Source of the DNA: Dehalococcoidia bacterium
GTDB lineage: Bacteria; Chloroflexota; Dehalococcoidia; UBA6926
Reading direction: 5' to 3'
Length of the DNA stretch: 15,013 bases
Assembly: GCA_012271225.1 (NCBI GenBank)
Contig: JAAXGS010000021.1
Coordinates: 1-15,013 of the forward strand
Below, piece by piece: positions 1-6,247 of the stretch (the stretch's first letter is position 1; each line of letters begins with the position of its first letter). A program made the position numbers and the translations under genes. The notes under the pieces are model-generated. The model saw nothing but the letters and a program-made list of their open reading frames with translations. It did not search any database and was not told the origin of the DNA.

Positions 1-102
1 CTTGGCCACTAGACGAACGCGCCATGCCCATCAACCCAATCGACAATCCCCTCATGTTGCCGCCGCTCGCGGTGACCGGGGCGCGTGGCTGTGCGCCTGC
101 CA

Positions 103-161
103 GATCGGTTATCGATTGCAGCCCGCGCTGGGCCGCGCCTGATCGATCGGTTGCCGATTGC
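103..161. repeat. Imperfect 17-base direct repeat pair (A)
   Basis: GATCGGTTATCGATTGC at 103-119 recurs as GATCGGTTGCCGATTGC at 145-161, with 15 of 17 bases the same and start points 42 bases apart. Each copy is itself close to an inverted repeat centred on its GGTT. Spacing of four helical turns would suit paired protein-binding sites, but no gene start is close enough to assign them to. Confidence 0.5.
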
Positions 162-184
162 TCCCCCACAGTGTAGCCCTCACA

Positions 185-261
185 GGCGCGTCTGGCTAAT
201 GCGGTCTTGTCGATGCGGTGCTCCACGCTGATCGCAGCCCCGCGGGCGCGTCCGGCCAATG
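185..261. repeat. Imperfect 17-base direct repeat pair (B)
   Basis: GGCGCGTCTGGCTAATG at 185-201 recurs as GGCGCGTCCGGCCAATG at 245-261, again 15 of 17 identical and offset by exactly 60 bases. A weaker relative, GGCGCGTGGCTGTG, begins at about 80. The sequence between copies is not repeated. Function unknown; it may be a decayed duplication or a set of binding sites. Confidence 0.45.
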
Positions 262-345
262 AATGAACACCACTCCATTCCGGCGCATCGTGCCTGTCAG
301 GGGCGCCGGCGCATCGCGCCCGTTGGGAGCGCCGCCCCCGGCCGG

Positions 346-1230
346 CTAGACGGTCTGCGCCGCGCGTCGGACGGCCTCAATGAGCGCGGCCGCCGGGGGG
401 GACAGCGCCCGCCCGCGCAGTGTGATGAGTCCGGCGCGATCCACCGTCAGAATATGCCCCAGAGGAACCATGCCCAGGGTGGCGGCATCCTCCGGCTCCG
501 TCACGATCCGGGGAATCACGGAAACGCCGTGGCCAAGCCCCACGTAGCTCTTGATCAAATCCATGGAGTCCGCCTCCATGATGATGTCGAAGTCGAGCCC
601 CTTTCGGCGGAACTCCGCCTCAACTGCGGACCGCGTGTAGGTGCCCGGCCCCATCATGATGAGGGGCCAGGGGGCGACCGGCTCAATGGACGTCAGCGGA
701 AGCTGGTCCAACAGGGGGTGGTTCAGCGGCGTGATCAGCAGCCGCTCATACGGAAACAGCGCCTGAAAGTCGAGCGCGGGGTCCAGATCCACGCCCGGCA
801 CAATTCCCATGTCCACCTCGCCCTGTGAGACCAGCTCAATCACCTCAGAGCGGAGACGGGAGCGCAGGCGGAGGTGGACGGTGGGGTTGTCTCGGCGGAA
901 GGCCTCAACGGCGCGGAGCAGGAAGTGTGACATGAGGTTGGCGGTTGCCGCGATGGTGACCGGCCCCTCGGTCTGCGCCTGCTGCGTGCTTGCGGCAAGG
1001 CCATCGATGCCCTCCACAAGCGGCGATGCCAGCTCGAACAGCTTCTCACCGGCCAGCGTGAGCCGGATGGGCCGCCGAACGCGGTCAAAGAGCGGCACAC
1101 CCAACTCCTCCTCCAGCTTCCTGATGTGCGTGGACACCGTCGGCTGGCCGATGTCCAGGAGCTCCGCGGCACGTGAGATGCTGCGCAGCCGGGCCGCGAC
1201 GGAGAAGCTGCGGAGTTCACGCACGTCCAT
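346..1230 (-). CDS. LysR-type transcriptional regulator
   Basis: This is a cytoplasmic DNA-binding regulator of the LysR family, 294 aa from the chosen start, normal for the family. The N-terminal winged helix-turn-helix covers about residues 1-60: MDVRELRSF opening, then SISRAAELLDIGQPTVSTHI and the signature LEEELGVPLFDR. From about residue 90 follows the periplasmic-binding-protein-like effector domain, including GEVDMGIVPG. The ATG at 1230 is chosen because MDVRELRSF matches the usual LysR N-terminus. An upstream in-frame ATG at 1263 would add 11 residues without typical sequence. An AGGAAGGCAGGG stretch precedes the start. The gene is divergent from a small transcription unit, and a dyad with a T-N11-A core sits between them, the usual arrangement in which such a regulator controls itself and its divergent neighbour. 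The effector cannot be predicted. Confidence 0.93.
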   Translation of the reverse strand: MDVRELRSFSVAARLRSISRAAELLDIGQPTVSTHIRKLEEELGVPLFDRVRRPIRLTLAGEKLFELASPLVEGIDGLAASTQQAQTEGPVTIAATANLMSHFLLRAVEAFRRDNPTVHLRLRSRLRSEVIELVSQGEVDMGIVPGVDLDPALDFQALFPYERLLITPLNHPLLDQLPLTSIEPVAPWPLIMMGPGTYTRSAVEAEFRRKGLDFDIIMEADSMDLIKSYVGLGHGVSVIPRIVTEPEDAATLGMVPLGHILTVDRAGLITLRGRALSPPAAALIEAVRRAAQTV

Positions 1231-1277
1231 GACTTGCCCTGCCTTCCTGCATCCTGCCCTCATTCTAACATCGTGAA

Positions 1278-1308
1278 AAGGGATAATAAATATCGTCTAA
1301 TATCCCTT
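1278..1308. promoter_or_regulatory. Probable LysR-type operator
   Basis: AAGGGATA (1278-1285) and TATCCCTT (1301-1308) form a perfect 8-bp inverted repeat around a 15-base spacer. Within it, TAAATATCGTCTA (1287-1299) supplies the T-N11-A core typical of LysR-family boxes, centred on the same base (1293) as the outer arms. The site is conspicuously A+T-rich against the G+C-rich surroundings. It lies 48 bases upstream of the LysR start and about 70 bases upstream of the small divergent ORF, so it can serve both. Confidence 0.65.
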
Positions 1309-1335
1309 GATGCTATGGTGTCCGGTTGGCACTAT
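1307..1335 (+). promoter_or_regulatory. Possible promoter of the small divergent unit
   Basis: TTGATG (1307-1312), a 17-base spacer and CACTAT (1330-1335) make a weak sigma-70-like pair. The -35 element overlaps the right operator arm, as expected for a promoter that needs a LysR-type activator. Transcription would start near 1342, placing the operator centre about 49 bases upstream of it. The -10 match is poor, so the call is tentative. Confidence 0.35.
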
Positions 1336-1377
1336 GGATTGAGAAGAAAGAGAGCGAGAGAAGAGAGAGGAACAGAG

Positions 1378-1524
1378 ATGCCACAGAGAACCAAGACGGA
1401 TCGTCCACCCCAGCCCGCCCCCGTTGCCATCCGCCCCGTTCCGGCGTCCAACGCCGCGACTGAGGCCAGGGCCAGCGTCGACCGCATCGTCGCGCTGAAC
1501 GCGAATCTGCTCGCGGCCGCGTAG
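1378..1524 (+). CDS. Small unrecognised protein, 48 aa
   Basis: I do not recognise this product. The ORF starts at an ATG preceded at 7 bases by GAGAGG within a 37-base almost pure purine leader (1341-1377), a good ribosome binding site. The predicted peptide has a basic, proline-rich N-terminal half (MPQRTKTDRPPQPAP...) and an Ala-rich C-terminal half (ASVDRIVALNANLLAAA) that could form an amphipathic helix. There is no signal peptide, cysteine or membrane segment. An in-frame upstream ATG at 1315 would add 21 residues but lacks a ribosome binding site. It is divergent from the LysR gene and followed by hairpins and an intrinsic terminator, so it forms a self-contained unit probably controlled by that regulator. 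The stop codon lies in the loop of a hairpin. The transcript could instead act mainly as an RNA. Confidence 0.5.
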   Translation: MPQRTKTDRPPQPAPVAIRPVPASNAATEARASVDRIVALNANLLAAA

Positions 1525-1637
1525 GAGGCGAGCAGACCGCCGTGGCGACCCCACGGCGGCATTCATTGAAACATCCCACCCATCCACACCTCCTCCCCGA
1601 GAGAAGCTCCGCGCCCACGCGGGGCTTTTCTCTTTTT
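1506..1637 (+). ncRNA. Candidate structured 3' RNA with anti-SD-like segment
   Basis: Three hairpins follow one another. TCTGCTCGC (1506-1514) pairs with GCGAGCAGA (1528-1536), perfect 9 bp, with the ORF's TAG and an AGGAGG in or next to the loop. CCGCCGTGG (1537-1545) pairs with CCACGGCGG (1551-1559), perfect 9 bp, directly abutting the first. The intrinsic terminator is at 1600-1637. Between the second hairpin and the terminator, CACCTCCTCCCC (1587-1598) is predicted unpaired and contains the CACCUCCU of the 16S rRNA 3' tail. Small RNAs with CCUCCUCCC loops, some made from the 3' part of a small-ORF mRNA, are known in Rhodobacter; the similarity here is of layout only. Whether a separate RNA accumulates cannot be told from sequence. 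Confidence 0.35.
1600..1637 (+). terminator. Rho-independent terminator of the small unit
   Basis: AGAGAAGCTCCGCG (1600-1613) pairs with CGCGGGGCTTTTCT (1618-1631) through 14 base pairs including two G-U, around the loop CCCA. It runs straight into CTTTTT (1632-1637). The U-tract is on the plus strand, so it ends the small-ORF transcript and not the convergent hisS. Confidence 0.85.
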
Positions 1638-1650
1638 GCGGCGGCGTGAA

Positions 1651-2967
1651 TCAGTCCGTCACGGCCCTCCGGACGGCCTCCGCGTCCAGCGGAACGTCGC
1701 GCTGATCCCCCGTCTCCAGCAGGCGGAGGGTGGCCGCGCCCCTGCCGATCTCATCGTCGCCCAGGATGAGCGCGTAGCGCGCGTCCGCCGTCCCTGCCGC
1801 GCGCAGTTGCGCGCGCAGACTCCGATGCCCGGTGGAGAGGGAGACGCTGAGACCCGCGCCGCGCAGCGCGGCGGACAGCCGCAGCGCATGGGTGTGGGCG
1901 GCCTGGCCAAGATAGACGATGTAGACATCCGGCTGCGGCGCCAGCCCCGCCGGAGGCGTCAGGCCGGCGCTGCGCAGATTCATGATGATGCGCTCAATGC
2001 CGGAGCCGAATCCGACGCCGGGTGTCGGCGGTCCGCCAAGCTGCGCGATGAGTCCGTCATAGCGCCCCCCCGCGCCCAGCGCCGTCTGTGACCCCTCCGC
2101 CTGGGGATGAACCTCAAAGACCGTCCGCGTGTAGTAATCGAGCCCGCGAACAAGCGTCGGGCTGATCCTGTAGGGAATCCCCCACAGATCCAGCACGGAG
2201 CGCAGCGTGTCAAAATGATCCGCGCAGTCCGCACACAGGCCCTCCGCCGGGGTCGGCGCGCCCTGAATGCTCGGTTGACATCGCTCCTGCTTGCAGTCCA
2301 AAAGGCGGAGCGGGTTCTTCTCATACCGCGTGTGGCAATCGTCACAGACGTCCGCCAGCCGGCCGGCGTAGTAGCCGCGCAGCGCGTCGAGATACCGGGG
2401 GCGGCAATCGGCGTCGCCAATGGAGTTCAGATGCAGGGTCAGGTTCCCCAGGCCCAGCTCCTCCAACAGGCTCCAGAGCAGGTGGATGACCTCCGCGTCG
2501 ATCTCCGGGCTCGCGTCGCCGATGGCCTCCGCGCCAAACTGATAATGCTGCCGCAGCCGCCCGGACTGCGGCCGCTCATACCGAAAGATGGGCGTGATGT
2601 AGAACGCGCGCACGGGCTGCGGCAGCGTGCGCATGCCGTGCTGAATGTAGGCACGGCAGACGGGCGCGGTGCCCTCCGGCCGCAGGGTCAGCAGATCCTC
2701 CCCGCGATCCCGGAACGTGTACATCTCCTTTTCGACAATGTCCGTCCCCTCGCCGATGGTGCGCAGGAACAGGGCGGTCTCCTCAAGGACGGGCGTGTCG
2801 ATCCGTCGAAAACCGAACCTGCGCGCGACGTCCTGCGCCGCGCCGCGCACCCAATCCCAGTACGGTTGATCGTCCGGCAGCGTATCGTTCGTGCCGCGCA
2901 CGGTCTGGAATCGGCGTCTGTCCGCCCGATCGTCGGCTCCGGGCTGCCTGTTGGCGTCGACGGACAT
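1651..2967 (-). CDS. hisS: Histidine--tRNA ligase (HisRS)
   Basis: The product charges tRNA-His with histidine in the cytoplasm, using ATP. At 438 aa it is of normal length for a bacterial class II HisRS. Class II motif 2 is seen at about 128-144 (FRYERPQSGRLRQHYQF) and motif 3 at about 319-327 (GFGSGIERI). The two histidine-binding motifs are LVRGLDYYTRTVFE (272-285) and the GAGGRYDGL box (298-306). The C-terminal anticodon-binding domain runs from about 345 (PDVYIVYLG). A cysteine-rich insertion at 208-248 (CDDC, DCKQERC, LCADC) is found in many bacterial HisRS and may bind zinc. The first 20 residues, before FQTVRGTNDTLP, are an extra acidic/basic tail. The ATG lies 17 bases after the fabI stop, so the two are probably one transcript. 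No clear Shine-Dalgarno precedes it. Confidence 0.97.
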   Translation of the reverse strand: MSVDANRQPGADDRADRRRFQTVRGTNDTLPDDQPYWDWVRGAAQDVARRFGFRRIDTPVLEETALFLRTIGEGTDIVEKEMYTFRDRGEDLLTLRPEGTAPVCRAYIQHGMRTLPQPVRAFYITPIFRYERPQSGRLRQHYQFGAEAIGDASPEIDAEVIHLLWSLLEELGLGNLTLHLNSIGDADCRPRYLDALRGYYAGRLADVCDDCHTRYEKNPLRLLDCKQERCQPSIQGAPTPAEGLCADCADHFDTLRSVLDLWGIPYRISPTLVRGLDYYTRTVFEVHPQAEGSQTALGAGGRYDGLIAQLGGPPTPGVGFGSGIERIIMNLRSAGLTPPAGLAPQPDVYIVYLGQAAHTHALRLSAALRGAGLSVSLSTGHRSLRAQLRAAGTADARYALILGDDEIGRGAATLRLLETGDQRDVPLDAEAVRRAVTD

Positions 2968-2984
2968 CGCGGCGGCGGGGCGGC

Positions 2985-3758
2985 CTAGACCCCGGCGATC
3001 TGATAGCCGCCGTCGATGGGCAGGACGTGACCGGTGATGCCGCTGGAGAGATCACTCAACAGAAACAGCGCCGCCTTGGCCACCTCATCATGCGTGATGT
3101 TGCGCTGCAGGGGTGAGCGCTCCGCCTGAATGCGTTTCATGTCCACATAGCCGTGAATGACGCGGGAGGAAAGCGTGTCCAGGGGGCCGGGAGACAGGGC
3201 GTTGACGCGGATGCCGCGCGGCCCTAGTTCATAGGCCAACTGCCGGACCTCATTCTCCAGCGCCGCCTTGGCCGTGCCCATGACGTTGTAGCCCGGAAAC
3301 ACGCGATCAGACGCCTGAAAGGTCAGCGTGACGATGGCGCTCCCCTCCGGCATGAGCGGCGCGGCGTAGCGCGCAACGGGGATCAGAGAGTACGCGCTGA
3401 CCTCCAGCGCGATGCGGAATCCGTCCCGCCCCGTTCTGGAGAAATCGCCGCCCAGATCCTCCCGATTCGCAAACGCGATGCTGTGGGTGAGGATGTCCAC
3501 GGATGCGCCGTCCGCCGCAATGCGCTCAAACGCCGCCTCCACATTCGCGTCATCCGAGACATCGCACTCGATGAGGGTGACGTTCTCCATATCGGCGGTC
3601 AGCTTCCGGATGCCCTCCGCCAGCCGCTCATTCTGATAGGTCAGGTAGAGACGCGCCCCCGCGCTGTGCAGGGCCTGCGCAATATGCCACGCAATGCTGC
3701 GGTGGTTCGCCACGCCAAGAATCACGCCGCTCTTGCCGCTGAGGTCAACTGAGTACAT
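2985..3758 (-). CDS. fabI: Enoyl-[acyl-carrier-protein] reductase (NADH), FabI
   Basis: FabI reduces trans-2-enoyl-ACP in the last step of each fatty-acid elongation cycle. The 257 aa match the family length. It is a Rossmann-fold short-chain dehydrogenase of the enoyl-reductase type: nucleotide-binding GVANHRSIAWHIA (15-27), the D-V segment CDVSDD (65-70), SIAFANRE (93-100), the catalytic Y-x6-K as YNVMGTAK (Tyr157, Lys164), and RVNALSPGP (184-192) before the substrate loop. Ten residues before the catalytic Tyr stands Phe147, where E. coli FabI has Tyr146; mycobacterial InhA has Phe there too. GGGGAA upstream serves as ribosome binding site. It is first of a fabI-hisS pair. A TACAAT-like -10 is visible about 100 bases upstream. 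Confidence 0.95.
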   Translation of the reverse strand: MYSVDLSGKSGVILGVANHRSIAWHIAQALHSAGARLYLTYQNERLAEGIRKLTADMENVTLIECDVSDDANVEAAFERIAADGASVDILTHSIAFANREDLGGDFSRTGRDGFRIALEVSAYSLIPVARYAAPLMPEGSAIVTLTFQASDRVFPGYNVMGTAKAALENEVRQLAYELGPRGIRVNALSPGPLDTLSSRVIHGYVDMKRIQAERSPLQRNITHDEVAKAALFLLSDLSSGITGHVLPIDGGYQIAGV

Positions 3759-3859
3759 CTGGTTCCCCTGCCCCTGCGTCGCCCTTGCTTCTGTCCGTGC
3801 CGCGCGGCGTCACCCGTGCCCGCGCGCAGAGCCGCAGGCGAGGGGACGCTCGCTGCCCT

Positions 3860-3865
3860 ATTGTA
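3860..3865 (-). promoter_or_regulatory. Probable -10 element of fabI-hisS
   Basis: On the minus strand this reads TACAAT, within one base of the sigma-70 consensus and isolated in G+C-rich DNA. Transcription would start near 3853, giving a leader of about 95 bases. The -35 position (AGAATG with a 17-base spacer) is poor. Confidence 0.45.
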
Positions 3866-4074
3866 GCGCGGCGAACGCCCCTCATTCTGCGGCACAGTCG
3901 CTCTCCATGTCCCGAGCAGAAAGACCGGATACGCGCTGTGAGTCCACAGGGTATCGGGACTCTGCTCTGCCCCGCACGGACAGCGCCCGCCCGGCAGCGC
4001 CCACGGAGTGTTTTCTTGATGCCGCCCAGGGCTGTTACCACCCCGCCGTCTCAGGGGGGAGGCGCGTAGACAGC

Positions 4075-4104
4075 CTGACGCGCCGTGCCGCGCCGTGCTA
4101 TAGT
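4075..4104 (+). promoter_or_regulatory. Promoter of the crotonase gene
   Basis: CTGACG (4075-4080), an 18-base spacer and TATAGT (4099-4104) fit a sigma-70-type promoter, with transcription starting near 4111. The first bases of the transcript would form the hairpin GCCGTT-TCCC-AACGGC (4111-4126), leaving a leader of about 105 bases before the ATG. Confidence 0.6.
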
Positions 4105-4216
4105 TTGTGCGCCGTTTCCCAACGGCGGCCGGGGTGAGGGATGACGCGGCGCGTTCCGCGCACAACGGCAGCATGGGGGGCGGTTGAAGACTCACAGCAG
4201 GATCGGGAGGTAGGAG

Positions 4217-5041
4217 ATGACCGCAGAGAACACACAGCCGGAGATCATGTACACCACACCGGCGGAGCACGTCCGCCTGATCACCATGAACCGGCCGGAG
4301 ACGCTCAATTCCCTGACGCTGGACGGCAACCGCGCCATGCTGAACTACGTGCGAGAGTTCCGCGATGATCCGGACGCGTGGGTGCTCATCCTGACCGGCG
4401 CCGGTGAGAGGTCGTTCTCCACCGGCCTGGACCTGCGCCGACAGGCGCAGCAGGACGCGGCGAGCGCGTCCGGGCAGGAGCCGCCCCCGCCGCCGCAGGT
4501 CCCGGATGAGGGCCTGCACTCCTATCCCAGCATTGAGGTCTTCAAGCCCGTCATTGCCGCCATCAACGGCTATGCCTTTGGCGGCGGGTCAGAGATGGCG
4601 CTCTGGGCGGACATTCGCATCATGTCTGAAAACGCGGAGATGGGCCTGCTGGAGCCCCGCCGCGGCCTGCTGTCCATCAGCGGCACCACGCGCATGTCCC
4701 GCTCCATCCCCATCGGCCTCGCCATGGAGCTCATCATCACGGGCCGGCGCTACAAGGCCCCGGACTGCTACCGCATGGGGCTGGTGAGCCAGGTTGTGCC
4801 GCAGGCGGAGTTGATGGACACCGCCGTCGCCATGGCGACGGAGATTGTGACGGAGTGCTCACCCATCGCGACGCGCGTCGCCAAGGAGCACATCGCCCGC
4901 ACTCTGCACCTGCCCGTGCGTGAGGCGCTGCAGGTTCAGTCCCTGAACAGCACCCGCCTGCGCCAGCTCTCACCCAAGGACACCGCGGAGGGCCCGCGCG
5001 CGTTTACGGAGAAGCGCAAGCCGCAGTGGGTCGGCGGCTAG
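4217..5041 (+). CDS. Enoyl-CoA hydratase/isomerase (crotonase) family protein
   Basis: A 274-aa soluble acyl-CoA enzyme of the crotonase superfamily. The N-terminal HVRLITMNRPETLNSLT (18-34) is the usual opening. FSTGLDL (67-73) and NGYAFGGGSEMALWADIRI (117-135) supply the two oxyanion-hole backbones. Glu126 (in GGGSE) and Glu146 (in MGLLEPRRG) sit where the two catalytic glutamates of enoyl-CoA hydratases lie, so hydratase activity is plausible. Between the two oxyanion segments is an unusually long, Gln/Ala/Pro-rich loop (about 74-106) with five consecutive prolines (89-93). The exact substrate cannot be named. GGAGG with a 6-base spacer gives a strong start. It is monocistronic, with its own promoter and a strong hairpin after the stop. 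The divergent partner fabI suggests only loosely a shared lipid-metabolism context. Confidence 0.9.
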   Translation: MTAENTQPEIMYTTPAEHVRLITMNRPETLNSLTLDGNRAMLNYVREFRDDPDAWVLILTGAGERSFSTGLDLRRQAQQDAASASGQEPPPPPQVPDEGLHSYPSIEVFKPVIAAINGYAFGGGSEMALWADIRIMSENAEMGLLEPRRGLLSISGTTRMSRSIPIGLAMELIITGRRYKAPDCYRMGLVSQVVPQAELMDTAVAMATEIVTECSPIATRVAKEHIARTLHLPVREALQVQSLNSTRLRQLSPKDTAEGPRAFTEKRKPQWVGG

Positions 5042-5122
5042 CCCAGCCGCAGGATCACTGCCCGTCCACCCCGCCACCGAGCCTCTTTCCACTTAGCCGG
5101 GGGCGGCCTCAAGGGGCAAAGG

Positions 5123-5157
5123 GGGTCTCCCGCCGCGTGTAACGCGGCGGGAGACCC
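5123..5157. terminator. Strong hairpin between convergent genes
   Basis: GGGTCTCCCGCCGCG (5123-5137) and CGCGGCGGGAGACCC (5143-5157) form a perfect 15-bp stem with the loop TGTAA. It lies between the crotonase gene (plus) and the PAC2 gene (minus). The tail is only weakly T-rich in either direction (TTCATT on plus, CCCTTT on minus). It is best read as a bidirectional terminator or 3'-end stabilising stem. The remaining bases 5042-5316 show nothing else I can identify. Confidence 0.7.
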
Positions 5158-5316
5158 TTCATTCACACGCAGCCTGACCCGCCGCCGCGCGATCTTGCGC
5201 CGGGAGAAGTGGCCGACGTCACACTACCCGCCTCGACGGAGCCGTTTGAAACGTGGGGCGCGCACACGGAGGCGGGCTAACTGAGCGGCGGGCCTGTGCC
5301 CGCCGGGCGAGCGGGC

Positions 5317-6222
5317 TCAGGAGCCGTCCCGTTGCTCCAGTTCCCTCAGGAAGTCCTCGACGTCCGGCGCGAGGGGCGGCGCATCCGCCTGGCCCACCTC
5401 GCCGATCTCCCCCTGCTGACTCCCCACCTCGGTGTCGTAGGCCTCCTCAAGCTGCTTGACCAGTGATCGGACGCGCGAATCGCGCTGCGCCATGCGCTCG
5501 ATCTCCGCGTACTGCCGATCGCCGTCCTGCTCAATTCTGGTCAGGTCATCGATCGTGAAGCGGTAGATGGGCAAGAGCAGCTTCAGCAGCTTCTCCTGCC
5601 CTCGATGGTCCTCGTCAAGCCGCGCGTACGGCGGCAGTTGAATGAGCGCGGAGAGCGTATCCACGCCGCGTTTGACCAGCTCCTGCGTGGCGATGGCCAT
5701 CATGCTGGTTGGCCCCTCATAGTTGGATGTGCGCACGCCCGCCCGGACCAGGATCGCCTGCACCTCGGGATCGGACGCCTGCCCGCTCGCCAGCAGCGGG
5801 CGTGTGTGCGGGGCGGAGCCGTACATTGCGCCCACCTGGCAATACCGGCGCACGTTCAAATGCTCCGCCAGCTCCAGAATGGACTCGACAAAGTCCTCCC
5901 CGTTCGCGTGCGGCTCCAGAATGTGCATGAAAATGTAGTCCTGGCCGCCGTCCCCCATGGCATAGCGGATGATGGTGTTCGGCACCTCGACGATGCGCTC
6001 TCCGCGGCGGCGGTACAGCATGGGACGATAGCGCGTGAGGTCATAGAACAGGCTTGGGCGCGCAAGGCGTCCCAACTCCCGCGCGTTGAACTGGGATTCA
6101 AGCGTTCCGAGAGCCAGCGTGCCCACGGAGCCAACGTCGATCCACGGCTGGAGAATGGCGAGTATGTGCGGATCACGCAGTTGGGGCACAGGCTCTTTCA
6201 CTTCAAACGCGCCGATCCGCAT
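5317..6222 (-). CDS. PAC2-family protein (proteasome assembly chaperone 2-like)
   Basis: The 301-aa protein looks like the bacterial PAC2 family, named after the eukaryotic proteasome-assembly chaperone; its bacterial role is not established. Supporting segments are the glycine motif GSVGTLALGTLE (31-42), the early strand DLTRYRP (61-67) and the core CQVGAMYGSAPHTRP (128-142). The block GPTSMMAIATQELVKRGVDT (170-189) followed by IQLPPYA (194-200) corresponds to the family's conserved glycine turn and P-x-Y stretch. The C-terminal tail from about 215 is charged, with a likely coiled coil (230-265), and ends in PDVEDFLRELEQR as many PAC2 proteins do. GGGGGAGGAAAG before the ATG is a strong ribosome binding site. 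There is no signal peptide or membrane segment. It is transcribed alone. Whether the organism has a proteasome cannot be seen here. Confidence 0.82.
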   Translation of the reverse strand: MRIGAFEVKEPVPQLRDPHILAILQPWIDVGSVGTLALGTLESQFNARELGRLARPSLFYDLTRYRPMLYRRRGERIVEVPNTIIRYAMGDGGQDYIFMHILEPHANGEDFVESILELAEHLNVRRYCQVGAMYGSAPHTRPLLASGQASDPEVQAILVRAGVRTSNYEGPTSMMAIATQELVKRGVDTLSALIQLPPYARLDEDHRGQEKLLKLLLPIYRFTIDDLTRIEQDGDRQYAEIERMAQRDSRVRSLVKQLEEAYDTEVGSQQGEIGEVGQADAPPLAPDVEDFLRELEQRDGS

Positions 6223-6247
6223 CTTTCCTCCCCCTCGTCACTTCCGC

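Larger units (their letters stand above)
1..345. other. Gene-free region downstream of the LysR gene
   Basis: I find no convincing coding frame here: the frames are short or broken by stops, and nothing looks like a protein family. What it does hold is two pairs of imperfect 17-base direct repeats (listed separately) and a small self-complementary element, ATCGG-TTG-CCGAT, at 146-158. The stretch lies 3' of the minus-strand LysR gene, and whatever lies to its left is outside the window, so it could be the leader or trailer of an unseen gene. Confidence 0.5.
3759..4216. other. Divergent intergenic region between fabI and the crotonase gene
   Basis: About 460 bases separate the two divergent starts. 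It contains the probable fabI -10 (minus strand, 3860-3865), an inverted repeat GAGTCC/GGACTC at about 3939-3961 whose role is unclear, the crotonase promoter (4075-4104) and a leader hairpin GCCGTT-TCCC-AACGGC (4111-4126). Open frames that cross it have no family features and are broken or overlap the neighbouring genes, so I do not call a gene. Confidence 0.5.

Noticed and set aside
259..828. Plus-strand 189-codon frame opposite the LysR gene
   Set aside because: It is antisense to the effector domain of a well-supported regulator and is Arg-rich and featureless.
4141..4368. Plus-strand ORF starting at the GTGAGGGATG just after the crotonase promoter
   Set aside because: It overlaps the crotonase gene in another frame and has no family pattern. 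The GGAGG-preceded ATG at 4217 is the real start.
3722..4519. Minus-strand 265-codon frame across the fabI-crotonase intergenic region
   Set aside because: It overlaps the starts of two certain genes and the promoters, and shows no family features.
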